Positions 39,635 through 47,838 of a stretch of 64,000 nucleotides of DNA are shown one piece after another (within the stretch, counting starts at the first letter, position 1; every line of letters begins with the position of its first letter). Source of the stretch: Plasticicumulans acidivorans. GTDB lineage: Bacteria > Pseudomonadota > Gammaproteobacteria > Competibacterales > Competibacteraceae. The position numbers and the translations under genes are program-made. The notes below the pieces were generated by a model. That model searched no databases. It was not told where the DNA came from and worked only from the letters and a program-made list of their open reading frames with translations. The stretch is from the NCBI RefSeq assembly GCF_003182095.1, contig NZ_QGTJ01000012.1:79805-143804 (forward strand). Direction: 5' to 3'.

Positions 39635-39964
39635 TCAATCGACGATGAACAACTTCACTCCGGTCTCGGTGTGTGAGCGGTGCGGGTAGTTGTCGTCTTC
39701 GCACTGGTAGCTCATGCCGGGGGTCAGCGTGAATTCGCGGCCGTCCTGCAGGCGGGTGTGCAGGGTGCCTTCGAGCACGTAGAGGATGTGGCCCTTGGCG
39801 CACCAGTGGTCGGAGGCGTAGCCGGGGGAGTATTCGGCGAGGTGGATGTTGATGTCGCCGAAGGTCTGGCTGCGCCACAGGGAGTAGCCGGTGTCGCCCT
39901 TGACCTCGACGGGCTCGACCTGTGCCAGATCGCTGGTGACGAAGGGGATGTTGCGGATGTTCAT
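39635..39964 (-). CDS. DHCW-motif-type cupin protein
   Basis: A 109-residue single cupin barrel: 'EYSPGYASDHWCAKGHILYVLEGTLHTRLQDGREFTLTPGMSYQCEDDNYPHRSHTETG'. The 'SDHWCAKGH' and late His give the metal-site pattern of the small DHCW-motif cupins. Its ATG begins two bases after the stop of the dehydrogenase gene, so it belongs to that operon as the last gene. Role unknown, possibly isomerase or lyase on a pathway intermediate. Confidence 0.8.
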   Translation of the reverse strand: MNIRNIPFVTSDLAQVEPVEVKGDTGYSLWRSQTFGDINIHLAEYSPGYASDHWCAKGHILYVLEGTLHTRLQDGREFTLTPGMSYQCEDDNYPHRSHTETGVKLFIVD

Positions 39965-39966
39965 GC

Positions 39967-41472
39967 TCAGTCCTCGCCGAAGCGGATGCCTTGTGCGAGC
40001 GGCAGCTCGCGGGAGTAGTTGATGGTGTTGGTGGCGCGGCGCATGTAGCTCTTCCAGGCGTCGGAGCCGGATTCGCGGCCGCCGCCGGTTTCCTTCTCGC
40101 CGCCGAAAGCGCCGCCGATCTCGGCGCCGGAGGTGCCGATGTTGACGTTGGCGATGCCGCAGTCGGAGCCGGCGGCGCTGAGGAAGGCCTCGGCCTCGCG
40201 CAGATCGTTGGTGAAGACAGCCGAACTCAGGCCCTGCGGCACGGCGTTGTGCAGGGCGACGGCTTCCTCGAAGTCGCTGTAGCGCATCACGTAGAGGATC
40301 GGCGCGAAGGTTTCGTGGCAGACGGTCGCGGTTTGCGCTGGCATGGCGACCAGCGCCGGCTGCACGTAGTAGGCGTCCCCGGCGCCGGCGATGACCTCGA
40401 CGCGCTCGCCGCCGAACACCTCGCCGCCCTCGGCGCGTGCGGCGCTCAGCGCCGACTGCATGGCGCTGAAGGCCGCGGCGTCGATCAGCGGGCCGATCAG
40501 CGTGCCGCTGCTGCGCGGATCGCCGACGCGGCAGCTGGCGTAGGCGCGGCGCAGCCGCGCCAGCAGCTCATCGTGCAGGCTGGCGTGGACGATCAGCCGC
40601 CGCGTCGTCGTGCAGCGCTGGCCGGCGGTGCCGACGGCGCCGAAGAGGATGCCGCGCACCGCCAGTTCGAGGTCGGCGCTCGGCGCGACGATGATGGCGT
40701 TGTTGCCGCCGAGTTCGAGCAGGGCACGGCCGAAGCGGGCGGCGACACGCGGGCCGACGGCGCGGCCCATGCGCGTCGAGCCGGTCGCCGAGAGCAGCGC
40801 GACGCGGGCATCGTCGACCAGCTGCTCGCCGAGCTCGACGCCGCCGATCAGCACTTCACTGAGGCCGGCGGGGGCCGCGCCGAAGCGTGCCAGCGCGCGT
40901 TCGAACAGCTTCTGGCAGGCGAGCGCGGTGAGCGGGGTTTTTTCCGACGGCTTCCACACCACGCTGTCGCCGCAGACGATCGCCAGCGCGAAGTTCCAGC
41001 TCCACACCGCGACCGGAAAATTGAACGCCGAGATCACGCCAACGACGCCGAGCGGGTGCCAGGTTTCCATCATGCGGTGGCCGGGGCGTTCGCTGGCGAT
41101 GGTCAGGCCGTAGAGCTGGCGCGACAGGCCGACGGCGAAGTCGCAGATGTCGATCATCTCCTGCACTTCGCCTTCGCCTTCGGCGCTGATCTTGCCGGCT
41201 TCCAGCGTCACCAGCGCGCCGAGCGCCTGCTTGTGCGCGCGCAGCTCCTCGCCGAACAGGCGGATCAGCTCGCCGCGGCGCGGCGCCGGCACGCGGCGCC
41301 AGTCGCGAAAGGCCGCCGCCGCGCGGGTGATCGCCGCGTCGGCGGCGGCGGGCGTGTGCGGCTGCAGGCAGGCGAGCGTGCTGCCGTCGATCGGTGAGCG
41401 CACGCGCAGGCTGCCGCCGTCGAGCGTGGCGGCGTCGAGGCCGAGGCTGGCGAGCAGTTCGGTGGTCTTCAT
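39967..41472 (-). CDS. amaB: ALDH7-type aldehyde dehydrogenase (alpha-aminoadipic/piperideine-6-carboxylate dehydrogenase-like)
   Basis: A 501-residue NAD(P)-dependent aldehyde dehydrogenase of the ALDH7/AmaB group, which oxidises L-piperideine-6-carboxylate (alpha-aminoadipate semialdehyde) in lysine catabolism. Group-specific features: 'GLTIASERPGHRMMETWHPLGVVGVISAFNFPVAVWSWN', 'LSATGSTRMGRAVGPRVAARFGRALLELGGNNAII' and the catalytic Cys in 'AGQRCTTTRRLIVH', ending 'GAFGGEKETGGGRESGSDAWKSYMRR'. It sits between a TPP-dependent enzyme (40 bases upstream) and a small cupin. The pathway here is inferred; an amine/amino acid-derived aldehyde is likely. Confidence 0.78.
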   Translation of the reverse strand: MKTTELLASLGLDAATLDGGSLRVRSPIDGSTLACLQPHTPAAADAAITRAAAAFRDWRRVPAPRRGELIRLFGEELRAHKQALGALVTLEAGKISAEGEGEVQEMIDICDFAVGLSRQLYGLTIASERPGHRMMETWHPLGVVGVISAFNFPVAVWSWNFALAIVCGDSVVWKPSEKTPLTALACQKLFERALARFGAAPAGLSEVLIGGVELGEQLVDDARVALLSATGSTRMGRAVGPRVAARFGRALLELGGNNAIIVAPSADLELAVRGILFGAVGTAGQRCTTTRRLIVHASLHDELLARLRRAYASCRVGDPRSSGTLIGPLIDAAAFSAMQSALSAARAEGGEVFGGERVEVIAGAGDAYYVQPALVAMPAQTATVCHETFAPILYVMRYSDFEEAVALHNAVPQGLSSAVFTNDLREAEAFLSAAGSDCGIANVNIGTSGAEIGGAFGGEKETGGGRESGSDAWKSYMRRATNTINYSRELPLAQGIRFGED

Positions 41473-41512
41473 CGGGCTTCTCCGAGGGGGCGTCTCTGAG
41501 GGGAAAGGGGAT

Positions 41513-43177
41513 TCAGCGCGCGCGCAGGCCGCTCAGCGTGCCGCGTGTGGAAATCAGCTCGGGGTCGATGCGCAGGTGCAGCAGCGCCAGGCGCCCGGCC
41601 GCGAGTGCACGCCTGAGTGCCGGGGCGAACTCGGCGGTGTTCGACACCGTCTCGCCGAAGGCGCCGTAACTGCGCGCCAGCGCCGCGAAATCCGGGTTTT
41701 CGAGGGCGGTGGCGATGGTGTGGTCCGGGAAGCGACGTTCCTGATGCATGCGGATGGTGCCGTACATGCCGTTGTCGACGACCAGGAGCAGCGGCGCCAG
41801 ACCGTGCTGCACGGCGGTCGCCAGCTCCTGACCGTTCATCAGGAAGCAGCCGTCACCGGCAAAGCCGACCACCGTGCGCTGCGGGTGCACGGCCTTGGCG
41901 GCGATCGCCGCCGGCACGCCGTAGCCCATCGCGCCGCTGGTCGGTGCCAGCTGCGTCGGGTAGTGCGAGAAGCGGTGGAAGCGCTGCGGCCAGCCGGTGT
42001 AATTGCCGGCGCCGGTGGTGACGATCGCATCCTGCGGCAGCTCGGCGGCGAGCACGCGCATCACCTCGCCCATGTCGAGTGCGCCGACCGGCTGGCCCGG
42101 CTGCAGATTGGCGAGGTAATCGGCGTGCGCCTGCTGCGTCCAGGCGCTCCAGCGCAGGCCGCTCGGCGCGTCGAGCCCGGCGAGCTGCAGCGCCGCCTGC
42201 GCCGGGTGGGTGCACAGCGCCAGCTGCGGACGGAACACGCGGTTGAGTTCGCCGGCATCGGGGTGGATGTGGATCAGCGCCTGCGTCGGCACGGGCGCCT
42301 GCACCAGCGTGTAGCCGTTGGTGCTCATCTCGCCGAGGCGCGAGCCGAACACCAGCAGCAGATCGGCGTCCTTGACCCGTGTGGCCAGTGCCGGTGCGAC
42401 CGAGGTGCCGAGTTCGCCGGCGTAGAGCGGATGGCGGTTGTCGAACAGGTCCTGGCGGCGAAAGCCGGCGGCGACCGGCAGCTGCCAGCGCTCGGCGAAG
42501 CGCTGCAGCGCGGCGCGGCCGGCGGCATTCCAGACGCTGCCGCCGGCGATCAGCAGCGGGCGTTCGGCGTGCAGCAGCGCGCGGCTCACGGCGTTCAGCG
42601 ATTCACCGTCGAGCAGCGGCGCGGCCAGCGGCGCCGGCAGGGCGTCGGCGACGCTGGCGCTTTCGCTTAGCATGTCCTCGGGCAGCGCGATCACCACCGG
42701 GCCGGGGCGGCCGGAACAGGCGACGTGCCAGGCGCGGCCGACGATCTCTGGCACGCGCTCGGCGGATTCGATCTGCGTCACCCATTTGGCCAGCGGGCCG
42801 AACATCTGCCGGTAGTCGACTTCCTGAAAGGCTTCGCGGTCAGTGTCGCCGCGGGCGATCTGGCCGATGAACAGCAGCATCGGTGTCGAGTCCTGCTGCG
42901 CGGTGTGCACGCCGATCGCGGCATTGCAGGCGCCGGGGCCGCGAGTGACGAAGCAGATGCCGGGCTGGCCGCTGAGCTTGCCGGCGGCCTCGGCCATGTA
43001 GGCGGCACCGCCTTCCTGCCGGCAGGTGATCAGGCGGAAGCGCTCGCGTGATGCGTACAGCGCATCGAGCACGGCGAGGTAGCTCTCGCCGGGGACGCAG
43101 AAGCCCAGGCGCGCACCGCAGCCGAGCAGGGTGTCGACCAGCAGGCGGGCGCCGGAGCGGGGGGGCAGGGTGGACAT
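41513..43177 (-). CDS. TPP-dependent acetolactate synthase-like enzyme
   Basis: A 554-residue TPP enzyme of the acetolactate synthase/benzoylformate decarboxylase/oxalyl-CoA decarboxylase superfamily. The Pyr domain has 'RLGFCVPGESYLAVLDAL' and the activating Glu region 'ITCRQEGGAAYMAEAAGKL', followed by 'GICFVTRGPGACNAAIGVHTA'. The TPP-binding motif in the C-terminal domain is 'VVGFAGDGCFLMNGQELATAVQHGLAPLLLVVDNGMYGTI'. Substrate is not predictable; the ALDH, cupin and FAD oxidase around it suggest carboligation or decarboxylation in an amino acid-derived catabolic route. It is not the biosynthetic IlvB form: no ilvN neighbour. Confidence 0.82.
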   Translation of the reverse strand: MSTLPPRSGARLLVDTLLGCGARLGFCVPGESYLAVLDALYASRERFRLITCRQEGGAAYMAEAAGKLSGQPGICFVTRGPGACNAAIGVHTAQQDSTPMLLFIGQIARGDTDREAFQEVDYRQMFGPLAKWVTQIESAERVPEIVGRAWHVACSGRPGPVVIALPEDMLSESASVADALPAPLAAPLLDGESLNAVSRALLHAERPLLIAGGSVWNAAGRAALQRFAERWQLPVAAGFRRQDLFDNRHPLYAGELGTSVAPALATRVKDADLLLVFGSRLGEMSTNGYTLVQAPVPTQALIHIHPDAGELNRVFRPQLALCTHPAQAALQLAGLDAPSGLRWSAWTQQAHADYLANLQPGQPVGALDMGEVMRVLAAELPQDAIVTTGAGNYTGWPQRFHRFSHYPTQLAPTSGAMGYGVPAAIAAKAVHPQRTVVGFAGDGCFLMNGQELATAVQHGLAPLLLVVDNGMYGTIRMHQERRFPDHTIATALENPDFAALARSYGAFGETVSNTAEFAPALRRALAAGRLALLHLRIDPELISTRGTLSGLRAR

Positions 43178-43201
43178 CGGGCAACTCTCCGGGGGGCGGG
43201 G

Positions 43202-43807
43202 TCAGGCCGGATCGATCAGTTCGCCGCGGGTGCGTGGATGGGTCGCCACCCACAGCACTTCGGCATCGTCGGCGTTGAGGCTGACGACGCGATGCCCCAT
43301 GCGGCTGTCGAGGTAATAAGCGTCGCCGGGGCCGAGGTCGGCCGGCGCGTAGAACTCGGTGAACACGCGAACATGCCCGGCCAGCACGTAGATGAATTCC
43401 TCGCCGGCGTGGCGGCTCCAGTCTTCGGGGGCATCGTCGAGGTGCACGGTGATGCGCGAGACGAAGGGTTCCATGTGCTTGTGGGCGAGGTCGGTGCACA
43501 GCAGGCGGTGGGCGTAGCCGCGCGCCCGGTGCGGCTGGCCTTCGCCGGCGCGGGTCAGGCTGCGCCGCGCCGCGCCGAGGGCGTGCGCCGCCGGCGTGAA
43601 CAGCTCGCTGACATCGACAGCGAAGCCGTCGGCCAGGCGCAGCAGCACGTCGTAGGTCGGCGACATCTGCGCGTTTTCGATCTTCGACAGCGTCGAGCGG
43701 GCAACGCCGCAGGCTTCGGCGGTTTGCGCCAGTGTCCAGTCGCGCTGCTGGCGTAACTGGCGCAGGCGCTGGCCGAGCGCGGTTTCGGGGCGGGAGGCGG
43801 TTTCCAT
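43202..43807 (-). CDS. XRE-cupin transcription regulator
   Basis: A 201-residue regulator: HTH at ~13-65 ('LGQRLRQLRQQRDWTLAQTAEACGVARSTLSKIENAQMSP'), cupin at ~125-190 ('SRHAGEEFIYVLAGHVRVF' and 'GDAYYLDSRMGHRVVSLN'). It heads the minus-strand cluster and is 88 bases from the divergent FAD oxidase, with a palindromic candidate operator between them. Probably senses an amine or amino acid and controls both sides. Confidence 0.88.
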   Translation of the reverse strand: METASRPETALGQRLRQLRQQRDWTLAQTAEACGVARSTLSKIENAQMSPTYDVLLRLADGFAVDVSELFTPAAHALGAARRSLTRAGEGQPHRARGYAHRLLCTDLAHKHMEPFVSRITVHLDDAPEDWSRHAGEEFIYVLAGHVRVFTEFYAPADLGPGDAYYLDSRMGHRVVSLNADDAEVLWVATHPRTRGELIDPA

Positions 43808-43859
43808 GTCGTCAGCGCTTGCCTTGGATCGTGGACTGTGGTTCCAATCTAGCACGATT

Positions 43860-43873
43860 TTTCCGATAGGAAA
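43860..43873. promoter_or_regulatory. Candidate operator between XRE-cupin and FAD oxidase genes
   Basis: Inverted repeat TTTCC-GATA-GGAAA, perfect 5+4+5, in the 87-bp divergent gap. The size suits an XRE-family dimer and the place suits control of both promoters. A related TGGTTCCAATCTAGC sequence lies just left of it. Confidence 0.5.
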
Positions 43874-43894
43874 CTGTGTCCCCGGAGGTGTGTG

Positions 43895-45073
43895 GTGCAT
43901 GAGCAGTACGATGTGGTGATCGTCGGCGGTGCGGCGGTCGGCAGTTCGGCGGCGTATTTCCTGGCTGCCAACCCGGATTTCGACGGTACGCTGCTGGTCG
44001 TCGAGCAGGACGCCAGTTACCAGAAGGCGGCGACGACGCTGTCGGCGGCCTCGATCCGCCATCAGTTCTCGACCGCCGGCAACATCCGCATGTCCCTGTT
44101 CGGCACCGAGTTCGTGCGGGCGATGGGGCAGACGCTGGCGGTCGATGGCGAGCAGCCCGATGCCGGCTTCCACGAAGGCGGCTACCTGTTCCTGGCCACC
44201 GCGGCCGGGCTGCCGGTGCTGCAGGCCAACCACGCCGTGCAGCGCGCCGAGGGCGCTGATGTCGTATTGCTGACACCGGCGCAGATGCTCGAACGCTTTC
44301 CCTGGCTCAACGTCGAGGACCTGGTTGCCGGCAGCCTCGGCCTGAGCGGCGAGGGCTGGCTCGATGCCTACAGCCTGCTGCGCGCGATCCGCCGCAAGGC
44401 GATCAGCCTCGGTGCCGAATACGTGCAGGCCCGCGCCAGTGCGCTGCTCAGCCTCGACGGGCGGATCAGCGGCGTGCGCCTCGATGACGGCCGCTGCATC
44501 GCCGCCGGCACCGTCATCAACGCCGCCGGCAACGGCGCCAGTGCGCTGGCCGCCAGCGCCGGCATCGAGCTGCCGGTACATGCGCGCAAGCGCTGCGTGT
44601 TCTATTTCGACTGCGCCGAGGCGGTGCCGAAGCTGCCGCTGCTGATCGACCCCAACGGCGCCTACGTGCGCCCGGAGGGCAAGGGCTTCATCGCCGGCAT
44701 CCAGCCGGACGCCGGGCACGATCCCGACAGCACTGATTTCGACGTCGACTGGCCGCTGTGGGAGGACGTGCTGTGGCCGACGCTGGCCACGCGCATTCCG
44801 GCCTTCGAGGCGGTCAAGGTGCGCAATGCCTGGGCCGGGCATTACGACATGAACCTGTTCGACCACAACCTGATCCTCGGCGCCCACCCCGAGTGCGCCG
44901 GCCTGCTGTTCGCCAACGGCCTGAGCGGTCACGGTCTGCAGCAGTCGCCGGCGATCGGTCGCGCCCTCGCCGAGCTGATCGTCTACGGCGCTTTCCGCAG
45001 CCTGGACCTGAGCGAATTCAGCTGGCAGCGCGTGCTGGAGAATCAGCCGCTGCGCGAGATCAACGTAGTCTGA
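43895..45073 (+). CDS. FAD-dependent amino acid oxidase/dehydrogenase (DAO family)
   Basis: A 392-residue D-amino-acid-oxidase-superfamily flavoprotein. GTG 43895 is chosen, with GGAGG six bases upstream. The dinucleotide fold 'YDVVIVGGAAVGSSAAYFLAANP' is followed by 'LLVVEQDASYQKAATTLSAASIRHQFS' and 'GSLGLSGEGWLDAYSLLRAIRRKA', and the C-terminus has 'GHYDMNLFDHNLILGAHPECAGLLFANGLSGHGLQQSPAIG', close to FOXRED1/sarcosine- and dimethylglycine-oxidase-like proteins. It should oxidise an amine or amino acid to an imine or aldehyde, which the divergent ALDH could take onward. Confidence 0.85.
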   Translation: MHEQYDVVIVGGAAVGSSAAYFLAANPDFDGTLLVVEQDASYQKAATTLSAASIRHQFSTAGNIRMSLFGTEFVRAMGQTLAVDGEQPDAGFHEGGYLFLATAAGLPVLQANHAVQRAEGADVVLLTPAQMLERFPWLNVEDLVAGSLGLSGEGWLDAYSLLRAIRRKAISLGAEYVQARASALLSLDGRISGVRLDDGRCIAAGTVINAAGNGASALAASAGIELPVHARKRCVFYFDCAEAVPKLPLLIDPNGAYVRPEGKGFIAGIQPDAGHDPDSTDFDVDWPLWEDVLWPTLATRIPAFEAVKVRNAWAGHYDMNLFDHNLILGAHPECAGLLFANGLSGHGLQQSPAIGRALAELIVYGAFRSLDLSEFSWQRVLENQPLREINVV

Positions 45074-45154
45074 CTCGGCGCGTGGCAGGGCGGCGCGGGC
45101 TTTGCATGAGCGCGTGATCTGCCACTCGATCCCGACCCCATGGAGCCCGTCCCG

Positions 45155-45472
45155 ATGAGCGCCGAAGTCCAGCTCGTTCACATCCCCGTCAAGGCCAAGG
45201 CGCTGTACAAAGTCGTCGGCGAAGCCGAACGCACGCACCGTCCCGGGCTGATCGTGCTGTTCAACGGCTACGACGACGATCCGCGCGAGCTGTGGGAGGT
45301 GCCGGTCTTTCAGGCGATGGCGCGCGAGGCGGTCACGCGCATGGGCCGAAAGCTCGGCCAGTTCCTGCACGAAGACAGCCGCGTGCTGCTTGCCAACGCG
45401 CTGCTGAGCGCCGGCCGCTGCAGCACGGCGGATCTGCGGCTGCTGGCGGTGAGCGAGAAGTTCACCGCCTGA
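45155..45472 (+). CDS. Small hypothetical soluble protein
   Basis: A 105-residue protein from ATG 45155, preceded by GGAG nine bases away. It reads like a real protein: 'VKAKALYKVVGEAERTHRPGLIVLFNGYDDDPRELWEVP' then 'MGRKLGQFLHEDSRVLLANAL'. Small, mixed alpha/beta, no membrane segment or Cys cluster. No family recognised. It follows the FAD oxidase after 81 bases and converges on the cytochrome operon. Confidence 0.55.
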   Translation: MSAEVQLVHIPVKAKALYKVVGEAERTHRPGLIVLFNGYDDDPRELWEVPVFQAMAREAVTRMGRKLGQFLHEDSRVLLANALLSAGRCSTADLRLLAVSEKFTA

Positions 45473-45482
45473 GCCGCCGCAC

Positions 45483-46376
45483 TCAGTAGCGCGCGTCCTT
45501 CGGCTTGCCGCCCTTCGGCCAGTCCCTGTCCTTGCCGGCGAAGTCGGGGCGCGGCTGCTGGGTGAAGTAGGCGGCGACGTCGAGGGCTTCCTGATCGCTC
45601 AGCACCTGGCCCTGACCGAGCCGGCCGTCGAGGCGGATGCCGATCGGCATGTTCTGCTTGACGAAGGTCGCCGCCTTGAACAGCCGTGCCATGCCGGCGC
45701 CGATGTTGAAGGCGTGCTCGCCCCACAGCGGCGGGAAGATGGTCTCGCCGGCGGCGTCTTTCATGCCCTCGCCGTTGGCGCCGTGGCAGGAGGCGCACTG
45801 CGCGACGTAGACGCGCTGGCCGTTGACCGGGTCGGGCGTGAGCTTCTTGTTGACGTCGCCGATGCCCATGCCTTCGACCTGGCCGTGGCTGGGCACGTCC
45901 TTCGACAGCCACTCCATGTAGGCGATGATCGCCTTCATTTCGTGGGAATCGCTGGCCAGCGGCGTGCCATTCATCGAGCGCTGCATACAGCCGTTGACGC
46001 GCTCCTGCAGCGTCACGTCGCGGCCGGCACGCGGGTTGTACTGCGGAAAACGGTGGCTGATGCCGACGAAGGGCGAACCGTAGGCGACCTTGCCTTCACC
46101 GAGGTGGCAGCTGGTGCAGTTCATCGATGAGCCGACCTTGTCCGGCAGCAGCCGCTTGGTGTCGGTCAGCAGGCGGCGGCCGTACTGGATCAGCTCGCCT
46201 TCGGGGCCGCCCGGGATGGTCGCATCGCGCGGCGCCACCATCGGCACCGGCGTCGGTTTGGGGGCGGCGCTGTCGTCGGCCGGTGCCGGCGTCACCGCCA
46301 GCAGCAGCGTGACGGTGGCCAGCGCGAGGGCCGGTTTACGCAGGGCGCGGATGGGCAGCGCGGTCAGCAGGGTCAT
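45483..46376 (-). CDS. Diheme cytochrome c, thiosulfate dehydrogenase (TsdA)-like
   Basis: A 297-residue periplasmic diheme c-type cytochrome. After a signal peptide (to ~34) come heme motifs CTSCH (87-91) and CASCH (194-198). The stretch 'YGSPFVGISHRFPQYNPRAGRDVTLQERVNGCMQRSMNGTPL' matches TsdA-type proteins, including C130, at the place of the Cys axial ligand of the active-site heme. TsdA oxidises thiosulfate to tetrathionate or the reverse. It is the second gene of an operon with a triheme cytochrome, ten bases upstream, its likely electron partner. The C-terminal 'KDRDWPKGGKPKDARY' is typical of the family. Confidence 0.72.
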   Translation of the reverse strand: MTLLTALPIRALRKPALALATVTLLLAVTPAPADDSAAPKPTPVPMVAPRDATIPGGPEGELIQYGRRLLTDTKRLLPDKVGSSMNCTSCHLGEGKVAYGSPFVGISHRFPQYNPRAGRDVTLQERVNGCMQRSMNGTPLASDSHEMKAIIAYMEWLSKDVPSHGQVEGMGIGDVNKKLTPDPVNGQRVYVAQCASCHGANGEGMKDAAGETIFPPLWGEHAFNIGAGMARLFKAATFVKQNMPIGIRLDGRLGQGQVLSDQEALDVAAYFTQQPRPDFAGKDRDWPKGGKPKDARY

Positions 46377-46386
46377 GATGGCTTCC

Positions 46387-47679
46387 TCACTGGGCGGTGG
46401 CGAGCGCCGACAGGGCGCGGCGCTGTTCGGCGACTTCGGCGGGCTGCACCGGGCGCGCGGCATTGCCCCAGCTGTTGCGCACGAAGCTCAGCACGTCGGC
46501 GATCTCCTGATCGTTCAGCTCCTTGAGTGAGGGCATCGCGAAGGCCATCGGGTCGTGCTGGGTGGTCGCCATGCGGCCGCCTTCGAGCACGACGCGGATC
46601 AGCGAGCGGGTGTCGTCGCCGAGCAGCGAGGGATTGCCGGCCAGCGCCGGGAAGATGCGCGGCGCGCCGAGGCCGTCGAAGCGATGGCAGCTGGCGCAGA
46701 ACTCGACGTACACCGCGGCGCCGGCGCGCGGATACTGGCCGGCCTGCAGCGCGGCCAGCGTACCGTCGTCGCGCAGCGTGGCCGTACCGGCCGCCGCGAC
46801 GCTGCCGTCGGCCGCCGGCAGCGACTTCAGGTATTGCGCCATCGCGTACAGGTCGTTGTCGCTCAGGTGCTGCGTGCTGTGGGCGATGACTTCGGTCATC
46901 GCGCCAAAGGCCGCCGAGGAGCGCGTGCGCCCGGTCTTCAGCAGCTGGACGATTTCCTCGATGCTCCAGTTGCCGAGGCCCTGCGAGGGTTCGCCGCGCA
47001 GACTCTTGGCGAACCAGCCGCCCACGTGTGAACCGGCGAGGAAGTCCGCACCATCGGTGCTGCCGAGGGCTTTTTCCTGCAGCGCGAAGCCGCGTGGCGT
47101 GTGGCAGGCACCGCAGTGGCCGAGCCCTTCGACCAGGTAGGCGCCGCGATTCCAGGCGGCATCATGCTGCGGATCGGACTGGTAGGGTTCGGCATCGGCA
47201 AACAGGTAGCCCCAGATGCCGAGCGGCCAGCGCGCCGACAGGTACCACGGCACTTCGTCCTCGCGATTGGCCTGCGCCACCGGCTGCACGCCCTGCATGA
47301 AGTAGGCATACAGCGCGCGCATGTCCTCGGGCGTGATCTTGGCGTAGGAGGGGAAGGGCATCGCCGGGTACAGCCGCCGGCCGTCCGGCGTTTCGCCATG
47401 GCGCATCGCCGCGTCGAAATCCTCGAAGCTGTACTTGCCGATACCGTGCTCGCGATCGGGCGTGATGTTGGTCGAATAGATACGGCCGAGATAGGGCACG
47501 TCGAGCGCCAGGCCGCCGGCAAAGGTCGGCTGGCCGGGGGCGGTGTGGCAGGCCACGCAGTCGCCGACGCGGGCCAGATAGGCACCGCGCTCGACCAGTG
47601 AGGGGTCCGCGGGCGCGGCGTGCACCGCGCTGCTGCACAGCGCCGCGAGCGCCGCCGCCAGCCATCGTGCTGTCTTCAT
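46387..47679 (-). CDS. Triheme cytochrome c, alcohol-dehydrogenase-subunit-like
   Basis: A 430-residue cytochrome with signal peptide (1-22) and three heme motifs: CVACH, CGACH and CASCH. The spacing, and sequences 'YLARVGDCVACHTAPGQPTFAGGLALDVPYLGRIYSTNITPD' and 'GLGHCGACHTPRGFALQEKALG', match the triheme cytochrome subunit of membrane alcohol, gluconate and fructose dehydrogenases. No dehydrogenase subunit is adjacent; its downstream partner is the TsdA-like diheme cytochrome. It would move electrons to the quinone pool or a terminal oxidase. Start ATG after AGGAAG. Confidence 0.82.
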   Translation of the reverse strand: MKTARWLAAALAALCSSAVHAAPADPSLVERGAYLARVGDCVACHTAPGQPTFAGGLALDVPYLGRIYSTNITPDREHGIGKYSFEDFDAAMRHGETPDGRRLYPAMPFPSYAKITPEDMRALYAYFMQGVQPVAQANREDEVPWYLSARWPLGIWGYLFADAEPYQSDPQHDAAWNRGAYLVEGLGHCGACHTPRGFALQEKALGSTDGADFLAGSHVGGWFAKSLRGEPSQGLGNWSIEEIVQLLKTGRTRSSAAFGAMTEVIAHSTQHLSDNDLYAMAQYLKSLPAADGSVAAAGTATLRDDGTLAALQAGQYPRAGAAVYVEFCASCHRFDGLGAPRIFPALAGNPSLLGDDTRSLIRVVLEGGRMATTQHDPMAFAMPSLKELNDQEIADVLSFVRNSWGNAARPVQPAEVAEQRRALSALATAQ

Positions 47680-47818
47680 GGCGAGGTCTTCCTGATCTGT
47701 CGAAAACCACACCAAGACTATGGAGTCAGTCGCAGACCGACCATCGGCCCGATCGCATAGCGGGCTAGATGGTTTTACCTAGGGCAGCAGAAGACGGGGG
47801 AGCGGCGGCGGTGAATGA

Positions 47819-47838
47819 GGACGCCTCAGGCGGCGTCC
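47819..47838 (-). terminator. Hairpin overlapping the folE2 stop
   Basis: GGACGCC/GGCGTCC 7-bp perfect stem with a 6-base loop that contains the folE2 stop codon. No U-tract. Terminator-like. Confidence 0.35.
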
